64,000 nucleotides of DNA from Rhizobium sp. Q54 (GCA_945889645.1 CAMDCA010000002.1:1-64000), one strand, 5' to 3'; positions 25,857 through 34,426 are shown, numbered from the stretch's first letter. Notes: generated by a model from the letters alone, not told the origin. Numbers and translations are program-made.

Positions 25857-26432
25857 CTACAGAAGGGAAACCGCATCGTCGGGCAATTCAATCTGCCCGG
25901 CGCCGAGGCCAACGAGAGCAGGTCGTTTCGTAGCGGCGTGAAAGTTCAGGTCGCTCGTAACGAAAACATCGCGCTTGTTGAAAACGTGCGTCCACATCGA
26001 CTGCACGTCGCACTTGGCGTTGCGCCACCGGGTGTCAGATGTGGCGGATGGATCCAGGCCCCGCGCACGGCAGTAGCGGTCCCACTCAAATTCGACGGTG
26101 GGGAATAGGACATCATGAATGTCCTTTTCGAGAGCCTCCATCGGGCCATCGTCGGCCCAGATGCAGTGGTCCCAAAAGGTAATGTCCCAGTAGGCCAAGG
26201 GCGCAAGAATCTCGAGATGACCAAGGCCCAGACGCTCAAGGCGCTGCTGGAACGCGTCGATGCCGACCATTTCGCCACTGCTTCGGCCCGTCTCGGACGC
26301 AGCTATGGCAACAACCGCTACAACTGCTTGTCCAGTGAGATGCGCTTCCGCCAGACGCCGCACCGCACTTTCGGCGGGTCGATGATCTTCGACAGCGATA
26401 ACGCAGTTGGTGTCGAGCGTGAAGGACCGCAC
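25857..26432 (-). CDS. PIN-like domain protein, unpaired
   Basis: Protein of about 191 aa (GTG start at 26432; an upstream ATG at 26498 would overlap the envC start). The N-terminus FTLDTNCVIAVEDHRPAE has the PIN signature LDTN with its metal-binding Asp, and RDVFVTSDLNFH near the end matches the C-terminal PIN acidic block. PIN domains are Mg-dependent ribonucleases, often VapC toxins, but no antitoxin-like gene is adjacent and the protein is longer than a typical VapC (about 130 aa). It sits antisense between gpmI and the envC-ctpA cluster, a place where related genomes have no gene, so it may be a recent arrival. Confidence 0.6.
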   Translation of the reverse strand: MRSFTLDTNCVIAVEDHRPAESAVRRLAEAHLTGQAVVAVVAIAASETGRSSGEMVGIDAFQQRLERLGLGHLEILAPLAYWDITFWDHCIWADDGPMEALEKDIHDVLFPTVEFEWDRYCRARGLDPSATSDTRWRNAKCDVQSMWTHVFNKRDVFVTSDLNFHAATKRPALVGLGAGQIELPDDAVSLL

Positions 26433-26486
26433 GGCAAACGGTAGCCGATGATAGGTTTTCTGTCTCTCGCGGGAGTTCGGAGGAGC

Positions 26487-27629
26487 GTGAAGCCTCAAAT
26501 CACTTCGATGGCCCTCGCAGCGCTATTGGTGCTTCCGGTTTGCGCGCACGCGCAAGGCGGCGCCACGCCGCTGCAGCAACTCGAGGAACTCGAGCGCGCC
26601 CTCGAACAGGGCCGGCTGCGCCAACAGGAACTTGCGCGCACAGCAGCGCGGCTCGCGCAGGAACTCGGCACGGTGCGTGCCCAGCTCGTCACCGCGGCCG
26701 ACGCGGTGCAGCAGCAGGAAACGCGCATCGCCACCAGCACGGCGCGGCTCGAAACGCTGCGCGGGGAGGAAGCCGCGCGTGAGCAGGCGTGGACGCACGA
26801 CCAGGCCAACCTCGGCCAAGTCCTGGCGAGCCTGGCGCGCCTGTCGCGTCAGCCGCCCGCCACCATGGTGGCGGGCAAGGACGCGGCGCTCGATCTCGTG
26901 CGGTCGTCGCTGCTGCTCGCCGCCGTCGTCCCGAGTCTGGAGGAGCGCGCGCGCGACGCCGTCGGCGCGATCACCAAGCTGCGCGCCCTGCGCGAGGAGA
27001 TCACCGGCGAGCAGGCCAGCCTGGCCGATGCCCGAGTCAAACTGGAAACCGAGCGTCAGCGGCTCACCCGCCTATTGGCGCAAAAGGCCGCCGAGCAAGC
27101 GCGCAACCTGACCGCGGTGACTGCCGAGCGCGACCGTCTCGCCAAGCTCGGCAACGAGGCACAAGACCTGCGCGAGCTGCTGGGCAAGCTCGATGCCGAG
27201 CCTGGGCTGGACGACGGACCGCCCGACGGGACGCGCCCCTTTGCCGAGGCGCGCGGGCGCCTGCCGCTGCCGGCTCGCGGCAAAGTGATCCGCAGTTGGG
27301 GCGAGGTCGACCCGCTCGGCTTCCCCGCCCGCGGACTGACCGTCGAAATCGTCGAAGATGCGCAGATTGTGGCGCCTTACGACGGGCGCATCGTCTTCGC
27401 CGACACCTTCCGCTCCTACGGCCAACTCTTGATAATCAGCCACGGCGGGGGCTACCATACGTTAATAGCCGGACTGCATCGGATCGACGGTCAGGTAGGC
27501 CAATGGTTGTTGGCCGGAGAGCCTGTCGGGCAGGCGAGTCACGGTGAGAACGGCAAATCCACGCTTTATGTAGAGCTCCGCCGCAACGGCGAGCCGATCA
27601 ACCCATTGCCGTGGTTGGCGGCACGGTAG
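26487..27629 (+). CDS. envC: EnvC-type murein hydrolase activator
   Basis: Periplasmic protein that activates cell-separation amidases. I prefer the GTG at 26487 (GGAGG just upstream), giving 380 aa and a compact signal peptide (MKPQITSMALAALLVLPVCAHA); the track ATG at 26448 is possible. Residues about 25-240 are coiled coil rich in Glu, Gln, Arg and Ala. The C-terminal LytM-like domain (GKVIRSWGEVDPLGFPARGL and ISHGGGYHTLIAGLHRIDGQ) lacks the zinc ligands: the LHFEIR histidine is Tyr in LYVELR. It is therefore an activator, not a peptidase. It leads the ctpA-yibQ-rppH cluster. Confidence 0.87.
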   Translation: MKPQITSMALAALLVLPVCAHAQGGATPLQQLEELERALEQGRLRQQELARTAARLAQELGTVRAQLVTAADAVQQQETRIATSTARLETLRGEEAAREQAWTHDQANLGQVLASLARLSRQPPATMVAGKDAALDLVRSSLLLAAVVPSLEERARDAVGAITKLRALREEITGEQASLADARVKLETERQRLTRLLAQKAAEQARNLTAVTAERDRLAKLGNEAQDLRELLGKLDAEPGLDDGPPDGTRPFAEARGRLPLPARGKVIRSWGEVDPLGFPARGLTVEIVEDAQIVAPYDGRIVFADTFRSYGQLLIISHGGGYHTLIAGLHRIDGQVGQWLLAGEPVGQASHGENGKSTLYVELRRNGEPINPLPWLAAR

Positions 27630-27649
27630 GCCAAAAGAGGGCAGTCAAC

Positions 27650-28885
27650 ATGATCAGGTCAGCGTTCGTCGCTTCGGTCGCCTCTGCAATGTTGTGGGCG
27701 GCCGTTCCGGCCACGGTTCAGGCCGCCGAGCCAACCGCCTACCAGCAGCTCAACCTATTCGGCAACGTGTTCGAGCTGGTGCGCGCTCGCTACGTCGGCC
27801 CGGTCGATGAGCAGAAGCTCATCTACTCGGCCATCAACGGCATGCTCGCCGCTCTCGACCCGCACTCGGCCTTCATGGCCGCAACCGAATACAAGGACAT
27901 GCAGGAGCGCACGTCCGGTGAGTTCGGTGGCCTTGGCCTCGAAGTGCGCATGGAAGACGGCCTGGTGAGGGTCTCGCGCCCGATGGAAGAGTCGCCGGCA
28001 CTGCGCGCCGGCGTAAAGGCGGGCGACACCATCACCCACATCGACGGAACCCCGGTCCTCGGCCTGACCTTGAACGAGGCGGTCGAGAAGATGCGCGGCC
28101 GCGTCAACACGCCGATCGACCTGACCATCACCCGCGACGGCGCCACCGCTCCGATCGTCGTGCGCGTGACGCGCGACATTATCCGCCAGCCGTCCGTGCG
28201 CTTCCGCGCCGAGGGCAACGCAGTCTATATCCTCATCACCTCGTTCTCCGAACAGACCGAATCCGGCGTGCGCCGCGCCATGAGCGAAGTGCGCGCGACG
28301 CTCGGCGACAAGTTCGAGGGCGTCATCCTCGACCTGCGCAACAACCCGGGCGGCCTTCTGGAGCAGTCGGTTGCCGTCGTCGATGCATTCCTGGAGCGCG
28401 GTGAGGTCGTTTCGACCCGCGGCCGCGATCCGGGCAACGTGCAGCGCTACACGGCACGCCGCGGCGATCTGGCCGAGGGCAGGCCGATCATCGTCATCAC
28501 CAACAACGGTTCGGCCTCGGCATCCGAGATCGTCGCCGGCGCCCTGCAGGACCACAAGCGCGCCATCATCCTGGGCACCACGACCTTCGGTAAGGGCTCG
28601 GTGCAGACCATCATGCCGATGGGCGACCAGGGCGCCATGCGCCTCACCACCTCGCGCTACTACACGCCGTCGGGCCGTTCCATCCAGGGCACCGGCGTGA
28701 CGCCGGATGTCGTCGTCGAGCAGGCGCGCATCCAGCCGCTGTCGGAAGCCAATGCGCAGATCGCGGCCGCCGCGCCGCCGACCGCCGGCCGGGGTGCGAC
28801 GACGCCGCCGGACTACCAGCTGGCGCGCGCGGTCGACCTTCTCCACACGCTGTCGATTTATCAGAGGTCGCCGATCACGAACTAA
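27650..28885 (+). CDS. ctpA: C-terminal processing protease, catalytically complete
   Basis: S41 peptidase of the periplasm, 411 aa, with a signal peptide ending near TVQAAE. It contains an N-terminal cap region, a PDZ domain (MEDGLVRVSRPMEESPALRA) and the protease core. The Ser-Lys dyad is intact: Ser290 in NGSASASEIVAG and Lys315 in TTFGKGSVQT. CtpA-like enzymes trim lipoproteins and degrade murein hydrolases, matching the envC neighbourhood. The ATG at 27650 has GAGG 9 nt upstream. A paralogue without this dyad follows. Confidence 0.93.
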   Translation: MIRSAFVASVASAMLWAAVPATVQAAEPTAYQQLNLFGNVFELVRARYVGPVDEQKLIYSAINGMLAALDPHSAFMAATEYKDMQERTSGEFGGLGLEVRMEDGLVRVSRPMEESPALRAGVKAGDTITHIDGTPVLGLTLNEAVEKMRGRVNTPIDLTITRDGATAPIVVRVTRDIIRQPSVRFRAEGNAVYILITSFSEQTESGVRRAMSEVRATLGDKFEGVILDLRNNPGGLLEQSVAVVDAFLERGEVVSTRGRDPGNVQRYTARRGDLAEGRPIIVITNNGSASASEIVAGALQDHKRAIILGTTTFGKGSVQTIMPMGDQGAMRLTTSRYYTPSGRSIQGTGVTPDVVVEQARIQPLSEANAQIAAAAPPTAGRGATTPPDYQLARAVDLLHTLSIYQRSPITN

Positions 28886-28930
28886 CGGACGCGGTTCGGC
28901 GAACCACATTTCAGGTTGGGAATTTTCCAC

Positions 28931-30217
28931 ATGGTGATGTCCAAGGTTGGAGCCGCGCGCACGTGGCGCGCGGGCGTTGGGGGAGTTGTCGCGGCAGCGA
29001 CACTGGCGCTGCTGACGGCCGACACGCTGGCGGCGGATGCCAAGACCTACACGCAGCTCAACCTGTTCGGTGACACGTACGACCGCGTGCGCCGCGCCTA
29101 CGTGGAAGCAATCCCGGACGAGTACCTGGTGCGCTCGGCCATCAACGGCCTGCTGACGGCGCTGGATCCTCAGTCGATGTTCCTGACGCCCGAGGCGTAC
29201 AAGAATCTCCTCGCCAACAAGGTGCGGACCTACGACGGCCTCGGCCTTGAGATCACCATGTCCGAGGGCGTGGCGCGCATCGTCGCTCCGATCGACGGCG
29301 GCCCGGCCGCGACCGCCGGCCTGCGCACCGACGACATGATCGTCGATATCAACGGCACGCCGGTGTTCGGTATGAACCTGACCGAGACCATCCAGGCGCT
29401 GCAGGGCACGCCGGGAACCGTCGCCGACCTGGTGGTCGTGCGCCAGGGCACGGATCCGTTCCGCTTGGCGCTGACGCGCCAGAGCGTGCCGGAGCCGAAG
29501 GTCACCGCGCGCCTGCGCGGCAACGAGGTGTACGTCCGCCTGCCCTACTTCACGCCGGGCGTGCTGGCCGAGCTGACCAAGGCCATCAACGACCTCGCCA
29601 CCAAACTGGGCGAAAACTTCGAGGGCGTCGTGCTCGACCTGCGTAACACGCCGGGCGGCTCGCAAGAAGCCGCCATCCAGGTCGCTGACGCGTTCCTCGT
29701 CGATGGCCCGATCGCGTCCATCAAGGGCAAGGCCGAAGGCGACTCCAAGCAGTTCAATGCCACGGCAGGCGACATCCTCAACGGCCGGCCGCTGGTCGTC
29801 GTGGTCGACGGCGGCACCGCCGGCCCAGCCGAGATCGTCGCCGGCGCGCTGCGCGATCGCACCCGCGCCATCGTCCTCGGCACCACCACCTTCAAGCGCG
29901 GCTCGGCCCAAAGCCTCGTGCCGATGGGCGAGTTCGGCTACGTCCAGCTCACCACCGGCTACTACCTGACGCCCAAGGGCACCTCCATCCAGGAAGCCGG
30001 CATCGAGCCGGAGACCGTGGTCGAGCCGGCCCGCGTCATCCTGCCCGAAGACCGCTTCCCGCGCCGTACCGAGGCGACCCTGCGCGGCGCCCTCGACATT
30101 CCGGCTGGTGGCCCGGTCGCGGCGCAAGCCGAACGCTCGGAAGAGGACTACCAGCTCGCGCGCGCGTTCGACCTGTTGCACGCACTTGCCCTGGTCCGGC
30201 AGTTCGCCGCGAACTAA
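28931..30217 (+). CDS. S41/CtpA paralogue lacking the catalytic dyad (pseudoprotease)
   Basis: A 428-aa tandem paralogue of the preceding CtpA, with the same layout: signal peptide, TYTQLNLFGDTYDRVRRAYV, PDZ domain (SEGVARIVAPIDGGPAATAG) and S41 core. The nucleophile position reads GGTAGPAEIVAG, so Ser is replaced by Gly298, and the general-base position in TTFKRGSAQS is Arg323. Both members of the Ser-Lys dyad are missing while the fold blocks LDLRNTPGG and LPYFTPG are kept and the frame is open. It is most simply a non-catalytic partner or regulator of the active copy. Its start is ATG 28931; the track TTG lies upstream. Both paralogues end in DYQLARAxDLLH. Confidence 0.87.
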   Translation: MVMSKVGAARTWRAGVGGVVAAATLALLTADTLAADAKTYTQLNLFGDTYDRVRRAYVEAIPDEYLVRSAINGLLTALDPQSMFLTPEAYKNLLANKVRTYDGLGLEITMSEGVARIVAPIDGGPAATAGLRTDDMIVDINGTPVFGMNLTETIQALQGTPGTVADLVVVRQGTDPFRLALTRQSVPEPKVTARLRGNEVYVRLPYFTPGVLAELTKAINDLATKLGENFEGVVLDLRNTPGGSQEAAIQVADAFLVDGPIASIKGKAEGDSKQFNATAGDILNGRPLVVVVDGGTAGPAEIVAGALRDRTRAIVLGTTTFKRGSAQSLVPMGEFGYVQLTTGYYLTPKGTSIQEAGIEPETVVEPARVILPEDRFPRRTEATLRGALDIPAGGPVAAQAERSEEDYQLARAFDLLHALALVRQFAAN

Positions 30218-30251
30218 ACAGCTCACCCGCGCTAGGCTGCTGCCGCGCGCG

Positions 30252-30273
30252 CGCGCCGGCCGCAGCCGGCGCG
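30252..30273 (+). terminator. GC hairpin between ctpA paralogue and yibQ-like gene
   Basis: CGCGCCGGC-CGCA-GCCGGCGCG is a perfect 9-bp stem with a 4-nt loop. No U-tract follows, so it may pause or attenuate transcription within the cluster rather than end it. Confidence 0.4.
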
Positions 30274-30300
30274 TGTGCCTGACGCGCCGATAGGCCCCTC

Positions 30301-31791
30301 ATGGCGCGCAAGAAGGCTCCCGAGCCGGAACCCGAAGAAGAAGCTATTCCCGTCGAGGCCGAGGTCGAGGTCGAGGCCGACGACGAGGCGCAGCTTGCGG
30401 TGGACGACGAGGACGCAGTCGTCGCCGACGACGATACCGACTCGCCCGAGGACGACGAGCCCGCCGACGATGATGCCGGGGATGCCGACGATCATCCCAA
30501 CATCAGCCAGTTCTTTGGCGGCGGCGGCGGCGGCGGCGGAGGCGACGACGACGACGCCGCCGAGATCGGCGTCACCGACGACGACTACGAGGACGAGGAC
30601 GAGGACGAAGGCACGCCGTTCTACAAGCGGCCGATCCTGCTCGCGTCGCTCGGCCTCCTCCTGCTGATCGGCGTAGCCGTCGGCTGGACCTGGGTCAGCT
30701 TCGACCACGACGCCTTCGACGCCGCCAACGCACCGCCGACCCTGGTCGCGGCCTTGGCACCACCCGCTCGTCCAGCCGCGAGCGAAGGCGTAGCAGCGGA
30801 GGGCGGGGCCCCGGCCGCGCCCGCGGCCGCCGCAGTTCCCGAAGGCGCTACTGCGCCGCGCCCAGCAGCCCCCGCGGCCACACCCCCCGCGACGGCGGCA
30901 GGCACCGCTGCCCGACCGACAACGCCCGCGGCGCCGGCCGCTCCCACTCCCGAGGCAGCGCCGGCCGCTCCTGCGGCGACCGTCGCCCTGGTGCCCGCCC
31001 CGGACCCCGCCTTGGTCGCTCCCGGCGAGAACGGCCCGCTCCCCATCATCGGCGAGGACGGACGCCAGCCGTGGCGCGTGTACGCCCGGCCATTCGCCTT
31101 GCCGCCCGAGATGCCAAAGATCGCCATCGTCATCGGCGGCATGGGTCTGTCGCGCGCCGCTACGCTGGCCGCCATCCAACAGTTGCCGCCGGATGTCACC
31201 CTGGCGTTTGCGCCGTATGCCCCCAACCTTGAGGCGCAGATTGCCGAGGCCCGCGCGGCCGGCCACGAGGTCGTCCTGCAGCTGCCAATGGAACCGCTCG
31301 GCTACCCGGCCAACGACCCCGGCCCGCACACGCTGCTCGCCAACGCGACGGCCGTGGACAACCTGGCTCGGCTGCACTGGCTGCTGTCGCGCTTCACCGG
31401 CTACATCGGCGTGACCAACTACATGGGCGCCAAGCTCAGCGCGTCGGCGGATGCACTGAAGCCAATCCTGGCCGACCTCAACGCCCGCGGCCTGATGTTC
31501 CTCGACGCGCGCGAGACGACCAACAGCGTCGCCGCCACCCTGGCGCAAGAGATCAACATGCCGCGCGCCATCAACAACCGCTTCCTCGATGCCGAGGCGT
31601 CGCGCACCGCGGTGGATGCCCGTCTGCTCGAACTGGAGCGCATCGCCCTGCAGCAGGGTGGTGCCATCGGCATCGGCTACGCCTATCCGGTCACCATCGA
31701 GCGCGTCGCGGCCTGGATTCGCACCCTGCGCGACAAGAACGTTGCCCTGGCGCCGCTCTCGGCGCTGGCACGTACGACCCCGACCAACTGA
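30301..31791 (+). CDS. YibQ-like divergent polysaccharide deacetylase with acidic N-terminal tail
   Basis: Membrane-anchored protein of 496 aa. Residues 1-107 are a strongly acidic cytoplasmic tail with a run of nine Gly. A single transmembrane helix follows (ILLASLGLLLLIGVAVGWTW), then an Ala/Pro-rich linker to about residue 250. The C-terminal domain belongs to the divergent polysaccharide deacetylase (DUF610/YibQ) family: KIAIVIGGMGLSRAATLAAI, GHEVVLQLPMEPLGYPANDP, NYMGAKLSA. The usual DD metal motif is GG here, as in related alphaproteobacterial versions I recall, so catalysis is doubtful. Its place after envC-ctpA and before rppH is conserved and points to cell-envelope work. Confidence 0.82.
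   Translation: MARKKAPEPEPEEEAIPVEAEVEVEADDEAQLAVDDEDAVVADDDTDSPEDDEPADDDAGDADDHPNISQFFGGGGGGGGGDDDDAAEIGVTDDDYEDEDEDEGTPFYKRPILLASLGLLLLIGVAVGWTWVSFDHDAFDAANAPPTLVAALAPPARPAASEGVAAEGGAPAAPAAAAVPEGATAPRPAAPAATPPATAAGTAARPTTPAAPAAPTPEAAPAAPAATVALVPAPDPALVAPGENGPLPIIGEDGRQPWRVYARPFALPPEMPKIAIVIGGMGLSRAATLAAIQQLPPDVTLAFAPYAPNLEAQIAEARAAGHEVVLQLPMEPLGYPANDPGPHTLLANATAVDNLARLHWLLSRFTGYIGVTNYMGAKLSASADALKPILADLNARGLMFLDARETTNSVAATLAQEINMPRAINNRFLDAEASRTAVDARLLELERIALQQGGAIGIGYAYPVTIERVAAWIRTLRDKNVALAPLSALARTTPTN
30517..30543 (+). repeat. GGC trinucleotide run
   Basis: Nine successive glycine codons, eight GGC and one GGA, occur in the acidic tail of the YibQ-like protein. Such runs are prone to slippage; length change by whole codons would only alter the linker. 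Confidence 0.8.
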
Positions 31792-31792
31792 C

Positions 31793-32299
31793 GTGAGCCG
31801 GCCGCCGGCGTCCGAGCGGGACCTGCTGCACGTGCGCGCCCTGCCCTACCGCATGGGCGTCGGCATCATGCTGCTGAACGCGGACGGTGCCGTCCTGATC
31901 GGCCACCGCGTCGACATGAAAAGCGAGGCCTGGCAGATGCCGCAGGGCGGCATCGACGCCGGCGAGACCCCCGAACAGGCACTGTGGCGCGAGCTGCAGG
32001 AAGAGGTCGGCACGGCGAAGGCCACCATCCTAGCCCGCGCCCGCGACTGGATTTCCTACGACTTCCCGGCCGAGCTGCAGGCCCGCGTGTGGGACGGCCG
32101 CTTCCGCGGCCAGAGCCAGATGTGGTTCCTGCTACGCTTCACCGGCGTCGATGCAGACCTTGCCCTCGATACCCACGAGCGCGAGTTCAGTGAGACCCGC
32201 TGGGTGGCGACCGCGGAATTGCCCGACATGGTGGTCGGCTTCAAGCGCGATACTTACCGCAGCGTCCTGACCGAATTCGCGGCGCATTTGCGTAGCTGA
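31793..32299 (+). CDS. rppH: RNA pyrophosphohydrolase
   Basis: Nudix hydrolase of 168 aa that removes pyrophosphate from 5'-triphosphate RNA and starts mRNA decay, or hydrolyses dinucleoside polyphosphates. The start is GTG at 31793, 1 nt after the previous stop; the track start lies inside the upstream gene. The Nudix box GGIDAGETPEQALWRELQEE is complete, and LPYRMGVGIMLLNADG and WQMPQGGID are typical of RppH/NudH. Confidence 0.9.
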   Translation: MSRPPASERDLLHVRALPYRMGVGIMLLNADGAVLIGHRVDMKSEAWQMPQGGIDAGETPEQALWRELQEEVGTAKATILARARDWISYDFPAELQARVWDGRFRGQSQMWFLLRFTGVDADLALDTHEREFSETRWVATAELPDMVVGFKRDTYRSVLTEFAAHLRS

Positions 32300-32357
32300 T
32301 CTACGCAGTTCCCACGATGGTCCGGACGAGCGCTACGCGCCACAGTGGCAAGGTCGA

Positions 32358-33599
32358 ATGACCGCCGCCCCTCGCCCCGGCCGCCAACACGAACCGCTTG
32401 CCCGCACCCTCGGAATCGCCTCGCTGGTTCTGTACGGGCTCGGAACCATCATCGGCGCCGGCATCTATGTGCTGGTCGGCGAGGTCGCCAGTGAAGCGGG
32501 AGCGGCGACGCCGTTGGCCTTTGTTCTGGCCGGCGTGCTTGCCAGCCTGACCGGCCTTTCCTACGCGGAGTTGGTCGGCCGGCACCCTGCAGCCGAAGGA
32601 TCCGTGGCCTTCGTCCATCATGCTTTCGGCTCGCGGCTCCTCTCGCTGGTGACGGGCATCGCCTTTGCCGCTGTCACCATCGTCGCCTCCGCCTCCATCA
32701 CCCTGGGCGGAGCGGCCTATGTCACGCGCTGGATCGACCTGCCGCAGCCGGTTATCGGCGGCGCGGTCGTCGTCGTGTTCACGGCCATCGCCTGCCTGCG
32801 CGTCACGGAAAGCGTGCGGGTAGCGGCGCTGTTCAGCGCTGTCGAGGTCGTCGGCCTGCTAGTGGTGATCGCGGTGGGATCGCCTTCGCTATCCGACATC
32901 GGCCCTGAGCTGGCTGCGATGATTCCAGGATCAACGGACGGCTGGCTTGGTCTCGGCGCCGGCACCTTCATCGCCTTCTTCGCGTACATCGGTTTCGAAG
33001 GCATGGCCAACATGGCCGAGGAAACCGCCGACGTCGGACGCACGCTGCCGCGCGCAATCCTCGTCGCCATCGCCATCGCCGGCATCCTGTATGGCGTCGT
33101 CTCGCTCATTGCCGTCCTGGCCGTGGAGCCCGAGGAACTGGCAGGAAATCCGGCACCCTTGATCCCAGTGCTGGAGCGCTACGCGCCGCAGATGATCGGC
33201 ACCTTCGTCGCCGTCGCAGTGGTTGCCACCCTCAACGGCGTCCTGATCGGCATCGTCGTGGCGTCGCGCCTGGCATACGGGATGGCCCGCCGTGGCCATT
33301 GGTGGGCCTGGTTCGGCCAGGTGAATGCAACGACGCGGACGCCCATCCACGCGACCGCCGTGGTGGGCGCGATCGTCTTCGCCTTGGTGGTTCTTGTGCC
33401 GTTTCAAGCGCTTGTCAGCATCACGAGCGCCCTGACGCTGGGGGTATTCGCGGCGGTCAATGCGTCGCTGTGGCAGTTGAAGCGGCGCGATCCGCGCCCC
33501 GCCGGAGTCACGACAATCGTGCCGCCGTGGGTACCGGTCGCCGGTGGCGCCGCCTGTGTGGCGCTGATGGCTGCGAGCGCGCTGCACTGGCTCTACTAG
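32358..33599 (+). CDS. APC-family amino acid permease
   Basis: Membrane transporter of 413 aa with about 11-12 hydrophobic segments. The first helix LGTIIGAGIYVLVGEVASEA is the substrate-binding unwound region of APC transporters, and IAFFAYIGFEGMANMAEETA matches the helix-6 region of cationic amino acid or polyamine carriers. The substrate cannot be named. It is the last co-directional gene after rppH with about 60 bp between them. Confidence 0.86.
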   Translation: MTAAPRPGRQHEPLARTLGIASLVLYGLGTIIGAGIYVLVGEVASEAGAATPLAFVLAGVLASLTGLSYAELVGRHPAAEGSVAFVHHAFGSRLLSLVTGIAFAAVTIVASASITLGGAAYVTRWIDLPQPVIGGAVVVVFTAIACLRVTESVRVAALFSAVEVVGLLVVIAVGSPSLSDIGPELAAMIPGSTDGWLGLGAGTFIAFFAYIGFEGMANMAEETADVGRTLPRAILVAIAIAGILYGVVSLIAVLAVEPEELAGNPAPLIPVLERYAPQMIGTFVAVAVVATLNGVLIGIVVASRLAYGMARRGHWWAWFGQVNATTRTPIHATAVVGAIVFALVVLVPFQALVSITSALTLGVFAAVNASLWQLKRRDPRPAGVTTIVPPWVPVAGGAACVALMAASALHWLY

Positions 33600-33655
33600 G
33601 GGCGCGGCTGCATACTCCGGCGGTTCACCATCCGCACAACTGCATCGGAGTGTTC

Positions 33656-34288
33656 ATGGCCAAAGCAACCCGTCGCTCTCCCAAGCGCGCTGCAAAGAAG
33701 GCTCCCGCACGCAAGGCCGCTGCCAAGTCGGTACGCAAGACCGTCGCCAAAACCGTCCGCAAGGTCGCCGCGAAGGCAAAGCGCACGGTAGCCTCGGCAA
33801 AGCGGAAGGTAGCCGCGATGGCGAAGCGCAAACCCGCCGCCAAGGCCGCCCGCGCCCCGGCCCGCAAGGCGATGCGTCCTGGAGCGCGCAAGACCAAGCG
33901 CGCCGCCCCCGGCCGTCACGTGCCGACCCCCAACCTGCACGGTTGGATCACCCACACCGACATCACCAGCGCCGATCCGGCGGCGACCAAGGCCTGGTGC
34001 CAGAGCGTGCTGGGCTGGAAGTTCATGGGCAGCATGCCAACGCCCGGTGGCGAGTATCATTTGTTCGCCTACTCGGACAAAGGCGGCGGCGGCCTCCAGC
34101 AAACCAGCGGAGGGCAGCCCCCGGCGTCCACGCCGTTCGTCCACGTCGACAACGCCCAGGCGGCATTCGACAAGGCGGTCGCCGCCGGCGCCGAGATCAT
34201 CGAATCTCCCCGCAAGGTGATGGAGGGCGTCACCACCGCCGTGGTCCGCGCCCCCGGCGGCGTGGTGATCGGCTTCGCCGGCCCGTAG
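33656..34288 (+). CDS. Histone H1-like tail fused to VOC (glyoxalase-fold) domain
   Basis: A 210-aa fusion. Residues 1-88 consist of lysine/alanine/arginine repeats (KRAAKKAPARKAAAKSVRKT, AKRKVAAMAKRKPAAKAA) like eukaryotic H1 tails and bacterial AlgP or HctA proteins, which bind nucleic acid. Residues about 95-210 form a VOC-superfamily domain (HGWITHTDITSADPAATKAW, then PFVHVDNAQAAFDKAVAAGA). CGGAG precedes the ATG. VOC enzymes act on small molecules or bind antibiotics; why one should be tethered to DNA or RNA is unclear. It stands alone between the APC permease and an exported protein. Confidence 0.82.
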   Translation: MAKATRRSPKRAAKKAPARKAAAKSVRKTVAKTVRKVAAKAKRTVASAKRKVAAMAKRKPAAKAARAPARKAMRPGARKTKRAAPGRHVPTPNLHGWITHTDITSADPAATKAWCQSVLGWKFMGSMPTPGGEYHLFAYSDKGGGGLQQTSGGQPPASTPFVHVDNAQAAFDKAVAAGAEIIESPRKVMEGVTTAVVRAPGGVVIGFAGP

Positions 34289-34426
34289 CTACAGGTCCAC
34301 ACGGCCGTCGCGCCATGGCGGCGGCCGTTGTCCGGGGCAATGCTGCGGATAGATTTCGCGGCATGGGCCGCCGTCCCAAGGTGGCCGCGCGATCCGTCTG
34401 GGATCGCCTCACCTTTGGGAGGGCAA

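Noticed and set aside
25836-26444. Plus-strand ORFs between gpmI and envC
   Set aside because: They overlap the PIN-like frame, which has recognisable motifs; the plus-strand products show none.
27755-30226. 823-aa minus-strand ORF
   Set aside because: It is antisense to both ctpA genes, whose frames show clear family motifs; the composition (H, R, A, V, D) is that of a reverse-strand GC shadow.
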